Shown piece by piece: positions 8,279 to 13,543 of a stretch of DNA of 13,543 bases (positions are counted from its first letter, which is position 1; every line of letters starts with the position of its first letter). Source of the stretch: an uncultured Pseudomonadota bacterium. Its GTDB lineage: Bacteria > Pseudomonadota > Gammaproteobacteria > Burkholderiales > Eutrophovitaceae. A program made the translations under genes and the position numbers. The stretch lies in NCBI GenBank assembly GCA_913057845.1, contig CAJXPC010000015.1:1-13543 (forward strand). The letters are read 5' to 3'. The notes beneath the pieces were generated by a model that had not been told where the DNA came from, made no database searches, and saw only the letters and a list, made by a program, of their open reading frames with translations.

Positions 8279-9422
8279 AATCATCAAATCTATTGCGAAC
8301 CCAAAGTATCAAAATGACCCCTAACAGGCTTGTCAGCGCAGACATGGCAAAAGTGGCTGCGCCACCCCAGTTCTCCCACACAAAGCCAGAAACAAGAGTT
8401 CCTGATGCGCCTCCGGCGCCAAAACCAACGCTAGAGTAAAGCGCCTGCCCTCTTGATCGATACGCTCCTGTAAACAACTTGTTCGTCGCTGCAATACCAG
8501 CGACATGGAACATACCAAATGTAATGGCATGCATAATTTGTGCGATACCGAGCAACACTAAGCTATCGTGACCCACGTAAACGAGAGAAAACCTGCAAAC
8601 CGCAATAAAAAAACAAAACAAAAAGAAATCATTGATGCTGAATCTCTTAAAAAGACGAGGCATCCATAAGAAGATGAAAATTTCGGCGATGACGGCGATC
8701 GCCCATAACCAACCAACTGTGGACTTACTGTGACCAAGGTCAACCACAAAAATTGAAAAGAATGCGTTGTATGCCCCGTGAGCGAACTGCATAATAAAAA
8801 AACAAACCATTAACGCAATGATCCGTTGGTCTTTCAGAAAAAAGATGGGTTGCGCAACTTCATTAGGTCGCGCTGATAGCTCGTTGTCACGCGGAAGCAT
8901 CAAAACAGCCCCTAGGATGATCACCAATAGGGCACAAATAATCCAATCCAAATAAAGGACGTCTAACCATTCAAAGAGGTAGCCTCCACTGACAACCACC
9001 AAAATAAACCCAATCGAGCCCCAAACACGAACCTGCCCATAGATTGATATTTCCTCTCCCAAAGCCTCAACACAGAGAGCTTCAGCAATGGGGAGGATCC
9101 CCGACCAAAGTAAACCCCAAATAATTAATACACCTGCGACGGAAGAAAATGACCCTTTCGCGATCATGAACGCGAAAAGTGCAGGACTAATGAATGCAAG
9201 AATCCTAAGGAGCTTGTATTTGTGGCCCCAATGATCTGCTAACCAAGCCCAAAAGAAAGGAACAAGAATCCTTAACGTAGGGCTGATCCCCAACAAGACT
9301 GCTATTTCAAGAGGGGCAAACCCTCGCCTCTGAAGATACAGAGAAAAGAAGGGTGCGAAGGCGCCTACAAAAGCAAAGTACCAAAAGTAAAAATTTGATA
9401 ATCGACCAAACAGAGATGTCAT
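8277..9422 (-). CDS. MFS transporter, HcaT/phenylpropionate-permease (PPP) type
   Basis: A 381-residue integral membrane protein with about 12 hydrophobic segments. The N-terminal half has FYFWYFAFVGAFAPFFSLYL as the first helix, then FFWAWLADHWGHKYKLL (57-73), the MFS loop 2-3 signature. The segment YGQVRVWGSIGFILV (128-142) is characteristic of the HcaT-like PPP family. EIFIFLWMPRLFKRF (247-261) marks the second half. Substrate is unknown; the phenylpropionate label comes from one E. coli member and should not be taken literally. It follows aroC by 81 bp, and an MFS gene next to aroC also occurs in Pseudomonas, suggesting a conserved pair whose basis is unknown. I chose ATG at 9422; an in-frame TTG at 9428 is possible, with GCGGTG five bases before it. 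Confidence 0.88.
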   Translation of the reverse strand: MTSLFGRLSNFYFWYFAFVGAFAPFFSLYLQRRGFAPLEIAVLLGISPTLRILVPFFWAWLADHWGHKYKLLRILAFISPALFAFMIAKGSFSSVAGVLIIWGLLWSGILPIAEALCVEALGEEISIYGQVRVWGSIGFILVVVSGGYLFEWLDVLYLDWIICALLVIILGAVLMLPRDNELSARPNEVAQPIFFLKDQRIIALMVCFFIMQFAHGAYNAFFSIFVVDLGHSKSTVGWLWAIAVIAEIFIFLWMPRLFKRFSINDFFLFCFFIAVCRFSLVYVGHDSLVLLGIAQIMHAITFGMFHVAGIAATNKLFTGAYRSRGQALYSSVGFGAGGASGTLVSGFVWENWGGAATFAMSALTSLLGVILILWVRNRFDD

Positions 9423-9503
9423 AAACAATCAAGCACCGCAAGCATCCTTAGCGCGTGTAATTGATACGTCGAGCCGAGAGGCTAGAGACCAAACTTTTAA
9501 ACG

Positions 9504-10613
9504 TCAATCAACTACAGGGTTTTGGACAGATAGTTTTGGCGTAGTCGTTTTAACATCTGCGTTCTGACCCCGATGTCTTAACGCATGATCAATAAGAACC
9601 AAAGCAACCATAGCTTCCGCAATAGGCGTTGCCCTTATACCCACACAAGGATCATGCCGTCCGTAAGTATTCACAGTAACGGAAGAGCCGCCCTTATCTA
9701 TCGATTGGCGATCTAGCCGAATACTAGACGTGGGTTTTATTGCTATTCGAGCAACCACGTCCTGACCGGTTGATATTCCACCAAGTACGCCACCCGAATG
9801 GTTACTTAAAAACCCGTCCGGGGTCATTTGATCGCTGTGAGTCGTGCCCGTTTGAACCACCGACTCAAACCCGTCACCAATCTCAACTCCCTTTACCGCA
9901 TTGATTCCCATCAATGCGCCGGCAAGGTCCGCATCGAGCTTATCGAAAACCGGCTCCCCCCAACCGACCGGAACACCGGTCGCCACCACAGTTATCTTGG
10001 CACCACAAGAATCACCGGATTTCCTCAATTGATCCATATGCTGTTCCAGTTCGGGCACGATTGTTGGGTCAGGCGAAAAAAATGGGTTTTGGTACACGCT
10101 ATCCCATGTCTTAAAATCAATTTTTACAGGACCAATTTGAGACATGCATCCCCGCACCTCGACGCCGTAACGCTCTCGCAACCATTTTTTCGCAATTGCC
10201 CCGGCTGCGACTCTCGCTGCGGTCTCCCGAGCGGATGATCGCCCACCGCCTCTAAAATCACGCTCTCCATATTTTTGCCAGTACGTGTAATCAGCATGAC
10301 CAGGACGAAACTGATCAGCTATATTGCCGTAATCCTTAGATCGCTGGTCAACATTGCGGATAAGAAGCGCTATAGGAACCCCAGTTGTACGGCCGTCAAA
10401 AACTCCAGACAAAATCTCAACAGTGTCCGGCTCTCTTCTTTGCGTGACATGACGCGAAGTGCCAGGTCTTCTTCGATCCAGCTCTTTTTGTATGTCTTCC
10501 ACACAAATACTCAATCCAGGCGGACATCCATCGACGACGCACCCAATAGCGGGGCCATGACTCTCTCCAAAAGATGTCACACTGAAAAATTTTCCGAATG
10601 TGTTACCAGCCAT
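9504..10613 (-). CDS. aroC: Chorismate synthase
   Basis: Last enzyme of the shikimate pathway: anti-1,4 elimination of phosphate from EPSP to give chorismate, needing reduced FMN. The 369-residue protein carries the family signatures [18 protein letters not shown] (16-33), [14 protein letters not shown] (103-116), [20 protein letters not shown] (120-139), [17 protein letters not shown] (268-284) and [11 protein letters not shown] (318-328). It is a few residues longer than the E. coli enzyme, at the C-terminus. ATG at 10613 begins the invariant AGNTFGKFF; no convincing Shine-Dalgarno precedes it. It is divergent from thyA. Its product chorismate feeds the tryptophan branch encoded further down the same strand. 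Confidence 0.98.
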   Translation of the reverse strand: MAGNTFGKFFSVTSFGESHGPAIGCVVDGCPPGLSICVEDIQKELDRRRPGTSRHVTQRREPDTVEILSGVFDGRTTGVPIALLIRNVDQRSKDYGNIADQFRPGHADYTYWQKYGERDFRGGGRSSARETAARVAAGAIAKKWLRERYGVEVRGCMSQIGPVKIDFKTWDSVYQNPFFSPDPTIVPELEQHMDQLRKSGDSCGAKITVVATGVPVGWGEPVFDKLDADLAGALMGINAVKGVEIGDGFESVVQTGTTHSDQMTPDGFLSNHSGGVLGGISTGQDVVARIAIKPTSSIRLDRQSIDKGGSSVTVNTYGRHDPCVGIRATPIAEAMVALVLIDHALRHRGQNADVKTTTPKLSVQNPVVD

Positions 10614-10777
10614 TGTCAGTTCAACACAGTTATTAATAAGAAAACATTATGTATCACGAGTTTAACACAGCACCTGCTTGCCAAGAGTCATGAAAATGAG
10701 TGCTCGCTTGGAAATTAGTTGATAAACTCAAGCGTCTGAACATCAAGTAGCTAAAGCACCCATAACAAGGAACATCG
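10614..10777. other. Divergent aroC/thyA intergenic region with an imperfect inverted repeat
   Basis: This 164-bp gap separates divergent aroC and thyA and must hold both promoters, but I find no strong match to consensus in either direction. On the plus strand TGATAAACT (10720-10728) is a weak extended -10 for thyA. An interrupted inverted repeat lies at 10681-10711: outer arms CCAAG/CTTGG and an inner TCAT-GAAA-ATGA stem. It could be a regulator site or chance. Confidence 0.4.
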
Positions 10778-11572
10778 ATGCGATCATACCTTGACCTCAT
10801 GAAACACATTCGTGATAACGGGACCCCTAAAGGGGATCGAACCGGCACGGGAACATTAAGCGTGTTTGGGGCCCAATTACGCTTCGACCTCAACGAGGGT
10901 TTTCCACTGCTCACCACGAAAAAGGTTCATCTAAAATCGATAATCCATGAATTACTGTGGTTCTTAAGTGGCGACACCAACATCAAGTACCTCAAAGACA
11001 ACGGCGTAACCATTTGGGATGAATGGGCAGACGAGCATGGGGATCTAGGTCCGGTCTATGGCCACCAATGGCGATCATGGCCAACCCCCAACGGAAATCA
11101 CATCGATCAAATCACGAAAGTCATTCAAGACATCAAGGAAAATCCAAATTCACGTCGTCTCATCGTCTCGGCTTGGAACGTCGGGGATATAGAGAAGATG
11201 GCTTTAGCACCCTGCCATACTTTTTTTCAGTTTTATGTCGCAGATGGCAAACTATCCTGCCAACTCTATCAACGAAGCGCGGACTTTTTTCTTGGCGTTC
11301 CCTTCAATATAGCGTCGTATGCTTTATTGAATATGATGGTTGCTCAAGTGTGCGGCCTTCAATTGGGGGACTTTGTGCACACCTTTGGTGATTGCCACCT
11401 GTACATCAATCACTTAGACCAAACAAATGAACAACTTTCCCGCACACCTCGCACACTACCAAAAATGAATATCAATAAAACAATCAAAAACATTTTTGAT
11501 TTTAGTTACACAGACTTTAACCTTGAGGCCTACGATCCGGATCCGTCGATCAAAGCTCCCGTAGCAATATAG
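10778..11572 (+). CDS. thyA: Thymidylate synthase
   Basis: Methylates dUMP to dTMP using methylene-tetrahydrofolate and releases dihydrofolate. The 264 residues equal the E. coli length, and the nucleophile is Cys146 in LAPCHTFF as in E. coli. Other signatures are [12 protein letters not shown] (20-31), [21 protein letters not shown] (42-62), [12 protein letters not shown] (88-99), the dUMP-binding RRLIVSAWN (126-134), [20 protein letters not shown] and the C-terminal VAI. ATG at 10778 has AAGG (10767-10770) seven bases upstream. It is followed after 13 bp by folA, whose product regenerates the folate that ThyA oxidises, so an operon is very likely. AATCAAAAA/TTTTTGATT, a 9-bp perfect inverted repeat, lies near its 3' end (11482-11501). 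Confidence 0.98.
   Translation: MRSYLDLMKHIRDNGTPKGDRTGTGTLSVFGAQLRFDLNEGFPLLTTKKVHLKSIIHELLWFLSGDTNIKYLKDNGVTIWDEWADEHGDLGPVYGHQWRSWPTPNGNHIDQITKVIQDIKENPNSRRLIVSAWNVGDIEKMALAPCHTFFQFYVADGKLSCQLYQRSADFFLGVPFNIASYALLNMMVAQVCGLQLGDFVHTFGDCHLYINHLDQTNEQLSRTPRTLPKMNINKTIKNIFDFSYTDFNLEAYDPDPSIKAPVAI
11482..11501. repeat. AT-rich perfect inverted repeat inside thyA
   Basis: Arms AATCAAAAA and TTTTTGATT flank a two-base centre (CA), inside codons for the TIKNIFD segment of ThyA. It is a 20-bp near-palindrome. The pairing is A/T-dominated and the amino acids force part of it, so it is probably incidental. Confidence 0.6.
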
Positions 11573-11585
11573 TTAGGAGAATCCA

Positions 11586-12077
11586 ATGGGCATCACGATC
11601 ATCGTAGCTCAGGCTCAAAACGGAATTATTGGTAATAATGGCACGCTCCCGTGGCACCTGTCAGCGGACCTCAAGCGCTTCAAACAGTTAACTACCGGGA
11701 ACACGGTAATCATGGGCAGAAAGACCTGGGACTCAATAGGGAAAGCACTTCCTAACAGGCACAATATTGTGATTACCAGATCAGCAAACTTAACTCTTAA
11801 TGGAGCTCAAACTGCTGCGACTCTCGAGGCAGCGATTCACATGGCGCCGGAGGGCTTAGAAAAATTCATCATTGGTGGCGCTGAAATTTATAAGCTCGCT
11901 CTGATGCTGGCTAGCACCATCGAGATGACCTTAATTCATAAAGAGGTGTCCGGAGACACCTCTTTCCCTGATGTTGATTTCACGAACTGGCAAGAATTGG
12001 GTAACACGCAACATCATGACGAAACAACTGGTTTGCCATACTCATTCATCACTTACCAACGAATGATTGCGCGCTAA
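11586..12077 (+). CDS. folA: Dihydrofolate reductase
   Basis: NADPH-dependent reduction of dihydrofolate to tetrahydrofolate; the trimethoprim target class. The 163-residue protein is close to the E. coli length of 159. It shows the N-terminal IIVAQAQNGIIGNNGTLPWHL (5-25, with the Met20-loop equivalent and LPW at 21-23), then the catalytic acid Asp28 in SADLKRFK. TVIMGRKTWDSIGKALPNRHNIVITR (40-65) binds cofactor and the folate tail. FIIGGAEIY (94-102) has the adjacent glycines, and VSGDTSFPD (121-129) is the conserved late motif. AGGAGA (11575-11580) five bases before ATG 11586 is the best ribosome-binding site in the window. It sits 13 bp after thyA. The codons for KEVSGDTSF form a perfect inverted repeat (11940-11965). 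Confidence 0.98.
   Translation: MGITIIVAQAQNGIIGNNGTLPWHLSADLKRFKQLTTGNTVIMGRKTWDSIGKALPNRHNIVITRSANLTLNGAQTAATLEAAIHMAPEGLEKFIIGGAEIYKLALMLASTIEMTLIHKEVSGDTSFPDVDFTNWQELGNTQHHDETTGLPYSFITYQRMIAR
11940..11965. repeat. Perfect 11-bp-stem inverted repeat (hairpin) within folA
   Basis: AAAGAGGTGTC, a four-base loop CGGA, then GACACCTCTTT: all 11 positions pair. It covers codons 119-127 of folA (KEVSGDTSF). The stem has a GC-rich core bordered by AAA and TTT, the form of a weak bidirectional terminator, but neither strand has a proper U-tract beyond it. It lies about 110 nt before the folA stop and about 130 nt past the stop of the convergent decarboxylase gene. Sequence is certain, function is not. 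Confidence 0.75.
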
Positions 12078-12097
12078 CCCAAAGAATTGGAATGTGC

Positions 12098-13279
12098 CTA
12101 TTCGTTAATTACGAGGACCTTCGGTAAAGGAAATCCATTAAACTCGTTCGCATAGACCGTGGTGTAGGCGCCCGCATTAGGAAAATACAAGAGGTCACCC
12201 TCAATAGTTGTCGCAGGTAACATTTGCTCCCGACTCAGCACATCCACTGAGTCGCAACTCGGCCCTGCCACATACCATGGGACTTCATTACCTGATTTAT
12301 TATTGACCTCAATCTGATACTGAATACCCTGTGTGCACTCCATAAGTCCACCAAATATGCCAGCGTCCAAATACATCCACCTCTCGTCCCCCTTGGTAGC
12401 CGTTCCAATTACTTGGCATACAAAATAGGCTGCGTCGGACACCATGTATCGCCCAGGCTCTGCAGTAACTCGAACCTCAGCGCCAATGCCGTCAAGCGCA
12501 TCTTTAATGGCACTACCAATATACTCAATAGATGGTATGGGCTTTGTGAGACGAACCGGATAGCCGCCACCAACATTCAACAATTCAGGTTTTAAACCTT
12601 TGGCCTGCATGCTTTGAAAAATACGCTTTGAGGTTTCAATTGCTTGATTCCAATTCTCAATGTTTCGGCATTGAGAACCTACGTGAAAGGTCAGACCACA
12701 AAGGTCAGCACCAATCTCAACTGCCACATCTAAAATGCTGTCTATATCTCGAGGTTTAACTCCAAACTTACCCGACAGTGGCCAATCGCTACCAATATTA
12801 GACGTATCGAAACGTAAATATAACTTTGCATCTGGGACAAGAGCATGAATCTTTACGAGCTCTTCTTCGCTATCCAAAACGAACCACCGCACCCCTTTAG
12901 CCGCGGCATACTGGATAAATGAGCTGGGCTTTACTGGATTGCTGTACTGAATCGTGGAAGCATCTACGCCAATGGACAAAAGTAAATCAAGCTCTTTTAT
13001 CGATGCAATCTCAAATTGACACCCCTCGGATTTGAGCGCTTGGAGCACGCGCATATCCGGATTAGCTTTAACCGCGTAGTGAGGTGTGATGCCAGGCATT
13101 GCTGACTGAAACCGATGATATTTTTGACGAACAATATCAAGGTCTAAGATAAGGACAGGTTGATCGTAACCACCCCTTAACAGTTCATTGACGCGTGCGA
13201 CATCAAGACTCACCTCTACATGTGAATCAAATAAACTTTCTAATTCAATTTGCTGATTGAGCGCTGCTTGTATGGTCAT
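12098..13279 (-). CDS. Group IV PLP decarboxylase (ornithine/lysine decarboxylase-like)
   Basis: A fold type III (alanine-racemase/eukaryotic-ODC fold) decarboxylase, expected to make putrescine from ornithine and/or cadaverine from lysine. In 393 residues it has the PLP lysine Lys71 in HYAVKANPD, FHVGSQC (199-204; His199 stacks on PLP in this family), NVGGGYP (235-241) and AEPGRYMV (273-280). The dimer-interface active-site motif GPSCDSVDVL (339-348, Cys342/Asp343) and AGAYTTVYANEFNGFP (369-384) follow. GPSCDS favours ODC/LODC over diaminopimelate or arginine decarboxylase. I cannot set substrate preference from sequence. ATG at 13279 has GGGAA five bases upstream; an in-frame GTG at 13303 would add eight residues. 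The Pseudomonas homologue is called SpeC, though it is unrelated to E. coli SpeC. It converges on folA with a 20-bp gap and has a strong promoter at 13418-13445. Confidence 0.93.
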   Translation of the reverse strand: MTIQAALNQQIELESLFDSHVEVSLDVARVNELLRGGYDQPVLILDLDIVRQKYHRFQSAMPGITPHYAVKANPDMRVLQALKSEGCQFEIASIKELDLLLSIGVDASTIQYSNPVKPSSFIQYAAAKGVRWFVLDSEEELVKIHALVPDAKLYLRFDTSNIGSDWPLSGKFGVKPRDIDSILDVAVEIGADLCGLTFHVGSQCRNIENWNQAIETSKRIFQSMQAKGLKPELLNVGGGYPVRLTKPIPSIEYIGSAIKDALDGIGAEVRVTAEPGRYMVSDAAYFVCQVIGTATKGDERWMYLDAGIFGGLMECTQGIQYQIEVNNKSGNEVPWYVAGPSCDSVDVLSREQMLPATTIEGDLLYFPNAGAYTTVYANEFNGFPLPKVLVINE

Positions 13280-13284
13280 CTCAT

Positions 13285-13289
13285 TTCCC
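13285..13289 (-). promoter_or_regulatory. Shine-Dalgarno for the decarboxylase ATG start
   Basis: GGGAA on the minus strand lies five bases before ATG 13279. This favours that ATG over the GTG at 13303, which has no good upstream match. Confidence 0.7.
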
Positions 13290-13303
13290 AAAAAATAAAC
13301 CAC

Positions 13304-13498
13304 AGTGATTCACCCGCGAGGACAGAGGCCCCCACTCCTATCAAAGCTTTTTCAAGTCACACGCGGCATACACCCTTTAGGACAGTTCTGGATGAGAGTA
13401 TGTAATTTGAAGCGCGAATTATAGGCACTCTCGTGCAAGAATCAAGAAAAATTACCCAACAAAGAAAATCTTCAAGTTTTTTAAAAAAAATATAATAT
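13304..13498. other. Decarboxylase promoter/leader region, no gene
   Basis: These 195 bases hold the leader (about 130 nt from a predicted start near 13411 to ATG 13279), the promoter (13418-13445) and, upstream of it, an AT-rich tract with a T6-A8 run (13477-13490) that could act as an UP element. I see no RNA gene or recognisable riboswitch. A possible 19-codon GTG-started ORF ends on the decarboxylase ATG (13276-13335). The right edge is the contig boundary. Confidence 0.55.
13418..13445 (-). promoter_or_regulatory. Strong sigma70-type promoter of the decarboxylase gene
   Basis: On the minus strand TTGATT (13440-13445), a 16-bp spacer and a perfect TATAAT (13418-13423). Within the spacer GCAC-GAGA-GTGC (13425-13436) is a small dyad that could be a repressor half-site pair. 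AT-rich DNA lies upstream. Predicted start is near 13411, giving a leader of about 130 nt. Confidence 0.7.
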
Positions 13499-13543
13499 CT
13501 GTCTCTTATACACATCTGACGCTGCCGACGAATAGAGAGGTGT
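13499..13543 (-). other. Nextera Read-1 (i5 side) adapter, not genomic
   Basis: CTGTCTCTTATACACATCT (13499-13517) is the reverse complement of the Tn5 mosaic end. Then come GACGCTGCCGACGA (13518-13531, Read-1 adapter), ATAGAGAG (13532-13539, the complement of i5 index CTCTCTAT, S502 as I recall) and GTGT, the start of the P5 segment. Genomic sequence ends at about 13498. Confidence 0.97.

Noticed and set aside
10654..10917. 87-codon minus-strand frame overlapping the thyA start and intergenic region.
   Set aside because: Antisense to the conserved thyA N-terminus, no family resemblance and no convincing ribosome-binding site.
12098..13279. Diaminopimelate decarboxylase (lysA) as the identity of the fold type III decarboxylase.
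   Set aside because: GPSCDSVDVL, the compact length (393) and AGAYTTVYANEFNGFP fit the ornithine/lysine decarboxylase branch; LysA proteins usually have GPICES-type and AGAYG/S-type motifs.
13454..13498. T6-A8 run near the right end as an intrinsic terminator of a gene beyond the window.
   Set aside because: No GC-rich stem adjoins it; an AT-rich upstream promoter element is the simpler reading.
22..13517. A 19-bp inverted repeat pair (22-40 and 13499-13517) identical to Tn5 ends, looking like a 13.5-kb composite transposon.
   Set aside because: The repeats are flanked outwards by Nextera Read-1/Read-2 adapter and index bases, there is no transposase, and the interior is core housekeeping genes. 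They are library adapters.

Overview
The window is a stretch of ordinary proteobacterial chromosome carrying amino-acid, folate/thymidylate and polyamine genes. It is bounded at both ends by artificial sequencing-adapter sequence. Bases 1-40 and 13499-13543 match Illumina Nextera (Tn5 tagmentation) adapters, so only about 41-13498 is genomic. The trpB gene cut at the left edge is truncated by the library or contig boundary, not by biology. I saw no insertion sequences, phage genes, CRISPR arrays, tRNA or rRNA.

Layout. On the minus strand, reading from about 10.6 kb down to 41, the genes are aroC, a 12-segment MFS transporter of the HcaT/PPP type, leuC, leuD, leuB, asd, fimV, truA, trpF and the first 71 codons of trpB. 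The run asd-fimV-truA-trpF, with leuCDB upstream and trpB downstream, is an arrangement I know from Beta- and Gammaproteobacteria. In Pseudomonas aeruginosa the aroC neighbour is also an MFS gene. Divergent from aroC on the plus strand are thyA and folA, 13 bp apart with a strong folA ribosome-binding site. A group IV (fold type III PLP) ornithine/lysine-type decarboxylase on the minus strand converges on folA with a 20-bp gap.

How the genes fit together. AroC makes chorismate, and TrpF and TrpB act later in tryptophan synthesis from it. LeuCDB perform the middle steps of leucine synthesis. Asd makes aspartate semialdehyde for lysine, diaminopimelate, threonine and methionine. ThyA consumes methylene-tetrahydrofolate and produces dihydrofolate, which FolA recycles. 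The decarboxylase makes putrescine or cadaverine. TruA modifies tRNA, and FimV is an inner-membrane/periplasmic peptidoglycan-binding hub linked to type IV pili and polar organisation. FimV, together with the gene order, points to a Gram-negative beta- or gammaproteobacterium; I cannot choose between these classes from the sequence alone.

Regulation. The clearest sigma70-type promoters lie before the decarboxylase (TTGATT-16-TATAAT, with an AT-rich upstream tract and a leader of about 130 nt) and before truA (TTGACG-17-TTTAAT). An extended -10 lies before leuC. Several genes start at GTG or TTG (truA, fimV), supported by Shine-Dalgarno matches. No new biological system is evident. The items most worth checking are the adapter ends, a perfect 11-bp-stem inverted repeat inside folA, and the structured decarboxylase promoter and leader.
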